A stretch of DNA of 64,000 bases from Unio delphinus (lineage: Eukaryota > Mollusca > Bivalvia > Unionida > Unionidae), in the NCBI GenBank assembly GCA_029339505.1, contig JAQISU010000346.1, forward strand, positions 236,001 to 300,000, read 5' to 3'. The notes under the pieces are model-generated. The model did no database searches, had not been told where the DNA came from, and saw nothing but the letters and a program-made list of their open reading frames with translations. The position numbers and the translations under genes are program-made. Shown piece by piece: positions 35,505 to 46,202 of the stretch. Every line of letters begins with the position of its first letter. The stretch's first letter is position 1.

Positions 35505-38195
35505 TAAATTGGCTTATCTGATTACTAGAGAAAGTGGCTTCAATGAAATTAGTAGGACAGCCTTTAAGAAGAAAAAGATAGTCTTATATTTTACAATTCT
35601 GACTTTCTCAGCTAATTTATATCTGGGCGTTCCGTAGGTATCAGTTGTACAATAACCAAATAAATTAATCTAGCTTTGATGTGTTATTATGCTTACTGGC
35701 TTGACGATAGGTGTATCGATTTGTAAGACTATTTGTCGCATCCATTAATGTTTTGAATTATATCTACCCGCCATTAATAAGGCTATGCAAGATATCTCTC
35801 CGCCTTCTAATTTTATTTACAGCAAAGTGCTTAAGAATTCTTTTAAACCTTTCTGCTTCAGACGCTTTATTTATCAGAGTACGTGGAAAAGGTATTTTCT
35901 TTCTACAATAATTCCTTGAATTTGTATATCACGTCTTTCACCTAACTCTGGTTGCTGCTGTTTAAGTTTTTCTCTTCAAATATCTAAAAATAGAAGTCAT
36001 GAATGTAATTTCCCTATACGTTTTTGTTGTTTTTTCTTTAGCCGAGTCATGAAGCTGATATTCAAGCTTTCTGTGATCAAATCAACATTGCATAACAAAT
36101 TATATGAACAACGCAGTAAAACATCACACTAAACCCTGTATTAAAACAAAATACTCGTTTTAGCTGTGATTCAAATACTTTTGTCACATTGACCATGTAG
36201 ATAAACAACAAAAGGAAACAATTTTGGGTTCATTTTTATTTTAGTTGAGTCGTTTTATGCCAGTGAGTAATAAAACGTTTCTCTGTCGATCATAAAACAC
36301 AGAGCCATTAGCTAACAAACGCATCAGGTATTATTCAAGCAGACGTGACGTCATTGCTATTGATGTATATGGTTTATCTGAATGAATATTGAGAAGTCAA
36401 TCGCCACTGACCTCACACCAGAATGTTTCATGGTGATTTGTCAATATTGATCAGGCCTTGTTATAGATAGCTCTTTCAAATGATTAGATGTTCGTTGTGC
36501 AAAGGTAAGTATTTTTTCCTAAAATACTCTATGCATACATCGGAACTCTTCCTATGGCTTTTTTATTCTTGTAGTAGATGTTTAACACTTTCATGTGCTG
36601 ATGCAAGATTTATTTGATAAACACATACTCACCAAAAACGTTTAAAATCAACATCATTGCTAACGTTTTATTTTGCATTCATATAACGCTACCATCATAT
36701 CTTTCTAAGACGTTTTGGTTTACATGATTTTAGTGATTTAATGGAAGTATAAATGAGTAGGTAAAAAAATATTGTCAAATCTGGACTCATGTACATCACT
36801 TTCTATAAAATTAAGAAAAATGAAGGCAAGGAGAAAGAGTGACAATGACGGTCAAACATTATGTGTGGTGTCTCTTGACAAGGAGGAAAATACATATTTT
36901 TGTATTCTGGCTTTAACTCCTTTAAGACATAAATTGTTTTCGTATGTGATAAATAGCTGAGACATAATGCATTTTTCAGACTTGATTATTGTTGCATCAC
37001 CAACTTTGAAACGAAGTTCACAAAAAGTGTTTACAAGGAACTGCCAAAGTCACATTTTATTTTTTAAAATGACATTTAAGGTAGGATTCTCCTGATCCAA
37101 AAATTTTATGAGAAAGTCGGGAATACATAAGTTAACATTTACTAGTCTGTAAATAATCGTCACACGAGCAAACTCGTTCTCTATTAAAGTACTGAAAAAT
37201 AAAAAAATGGGAAATATATCTGAGAAAATATAATTAGGATGGTATTGAGGGTAATCATTTGAGATGAAGCTATAAAATTAGCATTATCAAAGCACATTAA
37301 TACAAGGTAATGTATAAGAAATGCGATGTTTAGTTTTTGTTCGCTAAATAAGCTGCATCTACTTTTAGTATGATCAAGTCTTTACTCTGCGAATTTAAAT
37401 TTGTTTCTGCCTGTATTAGGAACAAAATACCTGTTCTGCACATAGAAAAACAAACAATTAGCTAAGGATTGTCAGTTCTTTATTTTCAAGGATGTATACC
37501 ATTCCGGAGAATAGATTTGAAATGGCGGAAATAATGCATAGATCGATGCCGGAGTTTGATATGCAAATTCTGCTTAATGTGGTTTGTCTGCACATGGAAA
37601 GTCTCCTCATTAATTAAAAATATAGATGAAAACAATTTCATTTCTTAATCTCTGGCATAAATATTTATATCCATTGTAGCACACGTCCAATGATATAAAC
37701 ACAGTAGACAGCTAAAATACTCCATCTGTTATGAAATAATGGAATCACAGCAAGTTGGGTACCGGAAAAGATCGATTGGAATTTGCCGGTATGAGACCTT
37801 CGGCTCCTTTTAAAAGAACAAATACAGGCAACTTTTTCCTTTTGCTTTTACAAATGTTCCCCAAGATTTAATTAATAAATTTAATTAATCAATTTTAGTA
37901 AATAATGATTAGCAACAATACGCTTAGACAGCCTTCCATATTAAACAAATGTGTCTTTCTTAGAAAATGAATTCGAAGGTGATTTAGCAAAATGTTTAAA
38001 GAAAACGCTATTCTTTAAATGCGTACAATAGCATTATAATTATCAATCGTCACCAAAGATTTCAGAATGAAATATTAGTGATTTTTAATTACTTTGTGAA
38101 TTTTCGCATGAAAGAAATATTGTGAACAGTTATATTTTAAGGATGAATAATTATATTTGACAAAACACATGTTACAAAATCTGAATCATTAAACT
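35503..38195. other. Unique non-coding sequence, possible upstream region of the GPCR exon
   Basis: No coding exon recognised. Two signals stand out: a palindromic TGACGTCA at 36346-36353 and a strong 5' splice site AAAG|GTAAGTATT with the exon end at 36504. Open frames at 35711-35911 and 36772-36960 look random. Confidence 0.4.
36346..36353. promoter_or_regulatory. Perfect CRE palindrome TGACGTCA
   Basis: A full cAMP-response-element palindrome. It lies about 150 bp upstream of a consensus splice donor (36505) and 3.3 kb upstream of the GPCR-like exon on the same strand. An 8-bp match is expected by chance about once per 64 kb, so the link to a promoter is tentative. Confidence 0.25.
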
Positions 38196-38400
38196 GACGA
38201 GTGCCTAAACAATTGAGGAGTGCCTAAACAATTGAGAAGTGCCTAAAATACTAGTAATTGAGTGGCTAAAATAATTGGGAAGTGCCTAAAAGAATCGAGA
38301 AGTGTTTCAAATAATTGAGAAGTGCCTAAATTAATTGAGAAGTACCTAAAATAATTGTGTAGCTAGAATAATTGAGAAGTATCTAAAATAATCAATAGCG
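38196..38400. repeat. About 20-bp minisatellite
   Basis: Around nine degenerate units with core 'ttgagaagtgcctaaaataa'. Confidence 0.85.
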
Positions 38401-39351
38401 CGCATACATGTTTCCTACAATCTTACACTTTAAAGAATCTTAAACTATCAATAGTCGAGTCTTCAATTGTTTGCATATGTATAAGGTGCGATACCTCAAA
38501 TAATTTAAACAGAAGACTTAGGCCAACGGAGCGGTCCAAATTAAGTAACAAAAAAAAATTGAATACAGTGTCTGCTACCGAGCTAGACTGAAAGTTTGTC
38601 AGGGCCACGCAAAAAAAAAATACGCTTAAATGTAGAAATTAAAATTAATTTAAAAAATGAAAAGCAAAAATCTTTACATGTGAACTCAGTCATTTAAATA
38701 TTTGGTATCCATATGTTTTGTGCTCAGAAATTTCTCAGATACAAATGCTCTGTTATCCCCATCTGCGAAAATTATTCTGTGAATGAAATGTGTTAACAAA
38801 ACAATATCACTTGCTTTTCGTATTAATTATTTATTTAGACAAAATACACAATTTGAAGTATGATATATACAAGCTAAATTTGTTAAAGGTAGCAGTCCCA
38901 AAAGTATTGTAATTCATGTTACTTCTTTTGATCGATGTATTGATGCAGCTGTCAATCTTATTAGCAAAAATGGAGAAAAGCCATGCAAATCGACGGCGTT
39001 GGCTTTAAAAATATCTATAATACATAGAAGCTAAACAACTTAGAATGGAAATGAAAATATTTCATTCGTCAGAGGGAATAAAACAGTCTTGTTACGACTG
39101 ACATCGCATAAATGGTTGCTGCCCTCAATAAATCCTTTTCTTTTTGTATTTATTACAAACTTGATTTTGTTTATACAAAGTATCCGACGGCATCATTAAT
39201 TGATGGTATGTTTAATAATTTACACTAGTGTTTCTTCACGTGTTGTGCATATCATGTATTGTCTTTGTTACAGTCATCGACAACCTTTTGATATTATCGA
39301 TATAAGAAATCTTGGATGTTGAAAATTTAAAAATTATCTTTTTTTTTTCAG
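38401..39351. other. Non-coding; ends in a splice acceptor
   Basis: Unique AT-rich sequence. A long pyrimidine tract ending in CAG at 39349-39351 is a strong acceptor, and a second one (TTTTCATTGCAG) ends at 39470. Either could open the exon that carries the GPCR-like start. Confidence 0.4.
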
Positions 39352-39618
39352 GAACTGTATGACATATATTAACACATCTTGAAAAGTTAAAAAAAGTTAA
39401 TAATTTTCCAGAATTAACTTCACCACCATTCTTGTAATATAGATATTTGTTATTGTTATTTTCATTGCAGATAAATATTCTTGGACATACGTGAATGGAA
39501 TTTTGTAGTAGTTAAATAAAAAAAAACAGAATTCGAAAAGATAGATGACTGATATGATGACGCAATGATTTGTATACACAGAGCCAACAATACGAAATCC
39601 ATGTTTCTCAAACGTTTT

Positions 39619-39847
39619 ATGATAAATATGACGACGACAAGCAGAACGGGCAATATTCTTCAAAATATTACGTCCTTAAGTACGATAGGCAACAAGATTC
39701 AAACTGTTACATCGACGACAACCGTGTTTCTACTGAGAAATGTGACAAACGATTTTCGTAATACTCTCTTGGACACAGATGATGATAATCCTGGAAGACT
39801 GTCAGACCACGGGTATCTTGCTACTGGCATCTACCTTACTCTTCTGG
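39619..39847 (+). CDS. First coding exon of a rhodopsin-class (opsin-like?) GPCR
   Basis: From ATG 39619 (alternatives: 39565, 39601, 39628) the frame gives a 76-residue N-terminus with three N-glycosylation sequons (NMT, NIT, NVT) in a Ser/Thr-rich stretch. An acidic segment (DTDDDNPGRL) follows, then SDHGYLATGIYLTLLG, which has the look of the extracellular edge and first half of transmembrane helix 1. The frame meets a splice donor G|GTAACT at 39847/39848 (phase 1), so the protein should continue in another exon. I do not find that exon in the window. The 'GYLATGIYLTLLG' pattern followed at once by an intron resembles opsin first exons; this family call is from memory. Two good acceptors (39351, 39470) allow upstream 5' UTR exons. 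The downstream intron would contain the transposon stack. Confidence 0.45.
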
Positions 39848-40890
39848 GTAACTGTACTCATTTTTCTCACCCAATATTTTCCTTTAAAGTTAAAATAACT
39901 CTGCAATAGTATTCAGTTCCAATGTTTACATGCGGCGCATGACTACAAATATGCTAATTAGGGCTGTGGTGTGACCGTTGCATCAGAAGTACACAGTTTA
40001 TACGAGTTTGCAAAGAAAACTAACAACATAAAATGTTGCACAGTATTGAGGCATTATCACATTTATTATAAGAATTTGACAAGAAATAATTAATATTTAT
40101 TGGAAGAAACTGTTTTATTTTTATCAGTTCCAATTTTGAAAGCTATATTGTAAATAATGAAACGATATGCTATTCAGCTTTACCGGAGTTAAACTTAGTA
40201 CAAGCGGTAACGAAGAGTAAGATGTTGCATTATGGGTACTTAGTGATATTTGTCAATATCGTATATAGCTCTCCTTTTCTTTGGAGGAGGTGAAACTGTT
40301 TGTGACATACTTGTGTTGTCCTTAATACTGAGTGTAAAAATTAGCTACTGACTCGGACCTGAAAATGTCGTGAGCTAAGCCCGCATATAGCATAAACGTG
40401 AGCATAAAACATTACTAGCATAATATGAAAAACTCGAAATAATATTCATGTACGTATTTGTCTCTATATAAATGTTTTTGTAAGGTGTGTTTTTAAAAAG
40501 ATGATTTACTTTAAGTTACTACGTTTTTGTTATATATTTGTTGTTGTTTTTGTTGCTGTTGTTGTTGTAGTTATTTGATTTTAGAATAACTGTCAGGCAC
40601 AGGAGAGGGCAACACCGGTTTCTTTTTATAAATAGTTCCGGGCGCGTGAACACCTTGACTGAGATGCCTGGTCTGAGATGATTAGACTGAGGTAAAAACA
40701 GTAAGGTTAGCAAAATCGCCTAAGTTTTCTGTCACATGGGTGAGAATTAGACACATGGAACATACACAGATTTATGAAAATAAATGTACGTGTATCACGC
40801 ATAAACTATAAAATTAAATATAACGTTTTCAAGGCAAGAAAGCTAATCTTTTTGAGGCGATAGAGTGGCCCTGAAATAAGCCATTGATTT
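39848..40890. other. Probable intron start; non-coding
   Basis: AT-rich unique sequence. A (GTT)n-like stretch lies at 40533-40570. No further exon recognised. Confidence 0.4.
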
Positions 40891-41110
40891 TCGTCTTCTA
40901 ATTTCTTCTTTTTCTCCACCAACTTCTTAGTTTGTTATTGTTGTTGTCTTCTTTCTTTCCTCCTTCTCGTTTTCCTGCTTCTCCTCTATCTCTTCTTTTT
41001 TAACTTCTTACTTTCGTCCTCTATTATAGCATAGTATTGTAAGCTCAATCTTATAGTCTTCCATTTTCTCTTTTCCTTCTTTAAGTACTTCTCCTCATAT
41101 TTCTGTTGAC
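40891..41110. repeat. Pyrimidine-rich tract
   Basis: CT-rich sequence on the plus strand ('ttctttctttcctccttctc' and similar), broken by short AT segments. Simple-sequence drift. Confidence 0.6.
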
Positions 41111-41254
41111 TTTCTTAAATTATTTGTTTCCATTTGTACTCTAAGGTGTCTGTAATATTATTGGTCCTCGTCTAGTTTTACCAGCCTCTCTTCTATTATT
41201 CCCATCCTGTCCACAATTTCATGCAAAGTTTTCATTTTGTCCACGATATTACTC

Positions 41255-41600
41255 GTCATTGTCCAAACCCCAATTCTACTATCCACACACGGGAAGAGGT
41301 AAAAATAAACCCAAATACACTATCCACACACTGGAAGAAAAAATATATACTGTCCACACTGGAAGAAGTAAATTAACCCATGATATACTATGCACACATG
41401 TGAAGAGGAAAAGAAGAAACCCATTCTCTACTATCCACAAAAGGTGACGAGATAAACACAAACCTCAAATATAATATCAACAGAGAAGGGAGGGAGAACA
41501 AACCAAAAGTATACTATCCACACACGTGAAGAGGGAAAAAACATTATCTACTATCCACACATTTGCTTAAAGAAAAAAAAGCTTCACACGAAAAATGACG
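41255..41600. repeat. Degenerate repeat with 'tactatccacaca' cores
   Basis: Six or more units about 45-65 bp apart contain 'ctatccacaca(c/t)' followed by 'g.gaagag..aaa'. The last part (41441-41597) is duplicated downstream. Confidence 0.7.
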
Positions 41601-41829
41601 AGATAAAAAAATTTTAAAAAAATTAAAAAAAATAAATAAAAAAAATGACGAGATAAAAAATGACGAGATAAAAAGGTGACGAGATAAACACAAACCTCAA
41701 ATATAATATCAACAGAGAAGGGAGGGAGAACAAACCAAAAGTATACTATCTACACACGTGAAGAGGGAAAAAACATTATCTACTATCCACACATTTGCTT
41801 AAAGAAAAAAAAGCTTCACACGAAAAATG
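41441..41829. repeat. 157-bp direct duplication, 232 bp apart
   Basis: 41441-41597 and 41673-41829 are almost identical (for example 'tatccacacacg' against 'tatctacacacg'). They are separated by an A-rich linker of short 'tgacgagataaaaa' repeats. Confidence 0.9.
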
Positions 41830-42031
41830 AAGAAACAAATGTCAATAAACCAAAACCTCTATCTGACCGAGAATTTGTCTCCCAGTCTCTATTGGGGGTT
41901 AGTTTTGTTTGTTTGTTACTACATCAGTCATTTGTGCTTTCCCAAAGGTTTAGTGGCTTGTTTGCCAATATGGCATCTGATTGAAGTTGCATCGTCTCTG
42001 CTGCTATAATTAAGTCATTGATGATTAAATA

Positions 42032-42756
42032 ATGCCACCAGCTGATGAATTTTACACATCCACAGCTAGATTAGCTAGAAAGCGACTAGAATCACTCAAG
42101 AAATTCCTCCTGTTCGTGATTCTGTCCGAGAAAAACTACATCAACGATAGCAAACACAAATTAAATATGCAAGAAGTACAAAACAGTTATTTAAACATGT
42201 TACGCAAGTTACTGAACGAGTTGTAGAAGCTACTGCAGGTCTTCGTTCGACGTTACAACAAACTGCTGAACAGACTGAAAACATAGCAGAAAGTTTGTTT
42301 TGTTTTTTGTTTTTTATGGTTTAACGCCATTTTTCAGCACAATATATAGGCTATACATGGCGGCCAGTATTAGTGGTGGAGGAAGAAACCGGAAAAACCC
42401 CGGAAAGAACCACCGACCCACGAGAAGCTACTGGCAAGCTTTCTCACTTAACTACATTAGCCGAATCTTAGACTCGAACCCACGCAGACAGAGGTGAGAT
42501 GGCAGTGGTCCGTAACGGACAGCGCTTTAGACCACTCGGCCACTCGGGGCCCCTCATAGCAGAAAGAACTAAACAAACAAAAACGATTCCACGAGATCAT
42601 CCAGTTGAAATAGATCAACATGAAAACGATCTTACACCTAAACCTAAAGTCAAAAGAGAAAATATTGATTTAATTAAAACTTTTAGAGGTGTTGTTGAAG
42701 AACTTACGAAATTTAAAGAGTACGATTTAGCTTATGTGATATTTAACTCTTTTTGA
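42032..42756 (+). pseudogene. Decayed Polinton-like gene, split by a SINE
   Basis: An ATG at 42032 opens 64 codons of a Lys/Leu/Asn-rich helical protein. A frameshift near 42225 moves the reading to another frame up to the SINE at 42294. After the SINE the open frame continues from about 42555 to 42756, with a charged linker (TPKPKVKRENIDLI) and a helical end. The codon use is AT-rich and intronless, like the rest of the 42.0-54.0 kb plus-strand block. I do not recognise the protein. I place it in the Polinton-like element only because of the co-linear ATPase and integrase remnants downstream. Frameshift plus insertion make it non-functional. Confidence 0.5.
42294..42554 (-). mobile_element. 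tRNA-derived SINE with 12-bp TSD
   Basis: The insertion is flanked by CATAGCAGAAAG at 42282-42293 and 42555-42566. On the minus strand the head has the A box TGGCCGAGTGGTC (42530-42542) and a perfect B box GGTTCGAGTC (42471-42480), so it is the best preserved of the three copies. The tail toward 42294 is T-rich on the plus strand (A-rich on the element strand). The tRNA-like head is of the leucine/serine type. Confidence 0.95.
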
Positions 42757-43551
42757 CAAGTCTAAATATTCAAAAACCTGGTTATGCAAATATGAATACT
42801 GGTCATTTTTTCAAGTGGGTATATCGTGTATATTATAACAAAATGCAAGTCAGACCTGATGATCTAATATGCTAAAATTTTATTGAGTAAATAAAAATGG
42901 TTTATGATAATAAAAAAATTACAAAACCCTCAACAAAAACCTTTCTAAGACGTCCTCCACCGCAGGAACAGTAAGAACAACATAAAATACAATCTCACCA
43001 AGTACAATCACAAACCAAATCATTATCGAGAATTCTAAATATATTTTTTCCTGAAAATATTAGGGAGATTAGAATTGATCTGAGTAAAACAGCATATGGG
43101 TATAATATGTGAAACCAAAATTTGCTGGAAAACGAAAACCTGAACTTTGGGCAAAAGCAATATATTTCGTGTTAAAGAAATAGTTTATATCAATAGGAAT
43201 GGTCCAGGTTTAAATAAATTTCAACGAAAAGTACAAGATATAATAACTTCAATTCGATACACGAAATCACCTACAGGAGAATTTTGCAATCCACTTGATA
43301 CCGGCGCTACTGGAAATGTTTTTTTCCGTAAGTGGTATTGACGCTTGTAAAAACAAAGTTCTTTCTGATCTAGATTGATTACTTATTATTTTTTGCTGAA
43401 AATGTTCTGGAAATTATTAATGAAATATTTGATGTTTGTCAGCAATTATTTACCGGCGGTATCATGGACATTAATGTTTACCGATCTCTCATCGATGAAA
43501 TTACTGATGATTATTATAGCGATCAGATAAATGAATAACAAATAAGGTGAT
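42757..43551 (+). pseudogene. Decayed Polinton-like coding region, first part
   Basis: Short open pieces in shifting frames on the plus strand. 43147-43341 includes GPGLNKFQRKVQDIITSIRY. A second frame further on reads an acidic, helical DVCQQLFTGGIMDINVYRSL. Stops and indels are frequent. The sequence is cut at 43551 by the LTR retrotransposon and continues at 49471. Function unknown. Confidence 0.4.
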
Positions 43552-43769
43552 TGTCACGGAATTGTATACGACTATGTTCAATATGTATATGTGGTCAAAA
43601 ATCTAGTCTCTATTTCGTTACTGCGTACAGCCTTACCGAGAGTAGTTTATTATTTTTGGGGTATTTTTAGTTATTTCCACATAATGAGCGAACACTCAGC
43701 TCATGCTGCACGTGCGAAATTGCCTGCAGTTTAAAGTACCTAGCTGCGCATATTTGTCACAGCTAGGGG

Positions 43770-43778
43770 TATATAAGG
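43770..43778 (+). promoter_or_regulatory. TATA box of the 5' LTR
   Basis: TATATAAGG, after a GC-containing 'cacagctagggg' stretch. It lies 218 bp into the LTR and the same site is in the 3' LTR at about 46706. It is the only TATA-like motif in a suitable place before the repeats. A splice donor AGAG|GTAACA follows at 43868. Confidence 0.6.
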
Positions 43779-44180
43779 ACGAAATTATAAGACAGAAAAC
43801 ACATCACGATCCAGTCTTGTCGGAAAAAGCTTCCATCCTTAAAGGAGCAATCTATCAGCTAAAAGAGGTAACAATAGATTTAACTTTGTTCTCATTGCTA
43901 TTTGTATTATGATATAATTCATTGTTTTACATATTAGATGTTTAGTATTTATTATAAAATCTATAGAATAAATACATAGGTTAGGCAGCGCCATTTTATC
44001 AGAAGTACTATATTTTGTTTCATTAGTTCTTTTGTATCTGAACATAATTGAGTTCAATTATACGCTGCATGCTTAACGTTAAATGTACATGGATAATTAT
44101 TTCATGTGCGTGCATGCGCTAAATATGTGAGAATACTTAACTGTGTCTTATGTATTACACGGTTCGGTTGTTTTAATTTT

Positions 44181-44660
44181 AGCTGAGTGGGGCCTGTTGG
44201 TGCCCGGGTGCGGTGCCATGTTGTGGTGTCCGTGGGGTGACCGTAGGTGACTGTGGTCCGGAGCTGAGTGGGGCCTGTTGGTGCCCGGGTGCGGTGCCAT
44301 GTTGTGGTGTCCGTGGGGTGACCGTAGGTGACTGTGGTCCGGAGCTGAGTGGGGCCTGTTGGTGCCCGGGTGCGGTGCCATGTTGTGGTGTCCGTGGGGT
44401 GACCGTAGGTGACTGTGGTCCGGAGCTGAGTGGGGCCTGTTGGTGCCCGGGTGCGGTGCCATGTTGTGGTGTCCGTGGGGTGACCGTAGGTGACTGTGGT
44501 CCGGAGCTGAGTGGGACCTGTTGGTGCCCGGGTGCGGTGCCATGTTGTGGTGTCCGTGTGGTGACCGTGGGTGACTGTGGTCCGGAGCTGAGTGGGGTCC
44601 GGTGGTGCCAGTGTGCGGTGCCATGTTGGAGTGACCGTAGGGTCATGGAGTGACCGTTGG
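44181..44660 (+). repeat. 81-bp GC-rich tandem repeat in the 5' LTR
   Basis: Unit starts (AGCTGAGTGGGG) at 44181, 44262, 44343, 44424, 44505 and 44586: five full units plus a diverged sixth. The length is 27 codons, so open frames run through on both strands: plus, a Cys-rich peptide with WCPGAVPCCGVRGVTVGDCG; minus, a His/Pro-rich one. The array begins right after a pyrimidine/AT tract ending in AG (44182). Confidence 0.95.
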
Positions 44661-44779
44661 GCTTCTCTATGCTGCCCGTGTGTGGTGCCATGTTGTGGTG
44701 ACTACGTGTGTGGGCTTGTCTATGCTGACCGTGTAATGCCCGTGTGTGGTGCCTGTGTATGGTGCTTACGTATGCTGCA

Positions 44780-45540
44780 TATACCTCATCATATGGACGA
44801 CGTAATATTTATTTAAACACTTCTTTGCAGTCTCGTTACATGAACGACACCTGCATAATTTCATTCTACACAAATCTCGTTCCATGAACGAGAACTTCAG
44901 AATTTAGGTTTCACCATTGCATATATCTCGTCATATGGACGACATATTATTTAAACACTTCTTTGCAGTCTCGTTATATGAACGACACCTGCATAATTTT
45001 ATTATTTATTTAGTAACTTTTTTGCAGTCTCGTTATATGAACGACACCTGCATAATTTTATTATCTATTTAATATCTTCTTTGCAGTCTCGTTATATGAA
45101 CGACACCTGCATAATTTCATTCTACACAAATCTCGTTCCATGAACGAGAACTTCAGAATTTAGGTTTCACCATTGCATATATCTCGTCATATGGACGACA
45201 TATTATTTAAACACTTCTTTGCAGTCTCGTTATATGAACGACACCTGCATAATTGTATTATTTATTTAATAACTTCTTTGCAGTCTCGTTATATGAACGA
45301 CACCTGCATAATTTTGTTGGATATTTAATATCTTCTTTGCAGTCTCGTTATATGAACGACACCTGCATAATTTCATTCTACACAAATCTCGTTCCATGAA
45401 CGTGAGCTTCAGAATTTAGGGTTCACAATTGCATATGTCTCGTTATATGGACGACGTATTAATTATGTAATATCTTCATTCTAGTCTCGTCATATTGACG
45501 ACGCATTCTTTTCATATTTGCATCTATCTCGTTATACGAG
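44780..45540 (+). repeat. Array of short inverted repeats in the 5' LTR
   Basis: About 15 dyads of the type CTCGTTATATGAACGA, spaced 40-60 bp. The arms vary in pairs: CGTT..AACG, CGTC..GACG, TCTCGTTC-CAT-GAACGAGA, CTCG..CGAG. Many are enclosed by an outer pair TGCAG...CTGCA, for example at 44826-44855. The CCATGAACG type recurs at 44875, 45131 and 45387, a 256-bp higher-order period. Confidence 0.9.
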
Positions 45541-45542
45541 CC

Positions 45543-45646
45543 TTATATATATATATATATATATATAGATATATATAGATATATATAGATATATATAGAT
45601 ATATATAGATATATATAGATATATATAGATATATATAGATATATAT

Positions 45647-45700
<54 letters not shown>
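45543..45700 (+). repeat. (TATATAGA)n and (TA)n array in the 5' LTR
   Basis: About 160 bp of TATATAGA/TA repeats. The 3' LTR has only a 15-bp TA run at the corresponding place (49226-49241). Confidence 0.95.
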
Positions 45701-45850
45701 CATATTTGTAAATTCATTCATATACTTCTTTTTTTGTCATTACGTTACTGAAATTCATAGTTCCATGTTAGGAACATTTATATAAATAGATTTTTCTTAT
45801 ATTTTGTAAAATATTGGTGGCAGAGTTCATTTTTAAAATTGCGTTTATAA

Positions 45851-45856
45851 AATAAA
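45851..45856 (+). terminator. Poly(A) signal in the 5' LTR
   Basis: AATAAA, followed by a GT-rich segment ('ttgtgttccgtgtctt'). The 3' LTR has it at 49392-49397. Confidence 0.6.
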
Positions 45857-45927
45857 CATGTTATTAACGCAGTTGTGTTCCGTGTCTTCACTAATCCAGT
45901 TCCGACTCGGTCTATCTTGTGACAAAT

Positions 45928-45945
45928 GGTGTCAGAAGTAGGATT
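45928..45945 (+). other. Primer binding site
   Basis: TGGTGTCAGAAGTAGGAT starts two bases after the LTR end. It begins with TGG (complement of CCA) and continues as the complement of a leucine-tRNA-like acceptor stem (..CTGACA-CCA). The tRNA identity is from memory and should be tested against the host tRNA set. Confidence 0.75.
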
Positions 45946-46202
45946 ATAATTGGATTAGGCGAAGCACGGATTTTAAATTGCATAGGTCCGGATTGTGGTA
46001 AGTTTTGTTTTAAAGATATGTTTCAGATCAGAAGCTTCCTTACAGGACAAATCAGGCTGGTGAGTTAATACCTCACTCATATTCTGTTTTATAGATACAT
46101 ATATACATATTGAATACATTGGGAGGAGTAATATACGGTTCGTTCACGTAATCCCAAGAATTGTATGGGTTATATGATAGTGCATTTAGGATTGGTTATC
46201 TT

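Larger units (their letters stand above)
43552..45925 (+). repeat. 5' LTR (2,374 bp)
   Basis: The structure is: a roughly 215-bp U3 start, a TATA box at 43770, a unique stretch to 44180, 81-bp repeats (44181-44660), an inverted-repeat array (44780-45540), a (TATATAGA)n array (45543-45700), and a poly(A) signal AATAAA at 45851-45856 about 70 bp before the end. TATA and poly(A) sites are 2.1 kb apart, so the R region would be unusually long and would include all the repeats. Confidence 0.95.

Noticed and set aside
42450..42550. A functional tRNA gene (A and B boxes on the minus strand)
   Set aside because: The boxes belong to a SINE with a repeat body and TSD; no complete cloverleaf is evident, and two other copies share the same body.
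44148..44691. His/Pro-rich minus-strand protein
   Set aside because: Antisense translation of the 81-bp LTR repeat, present only because the unit is a multiple of three.
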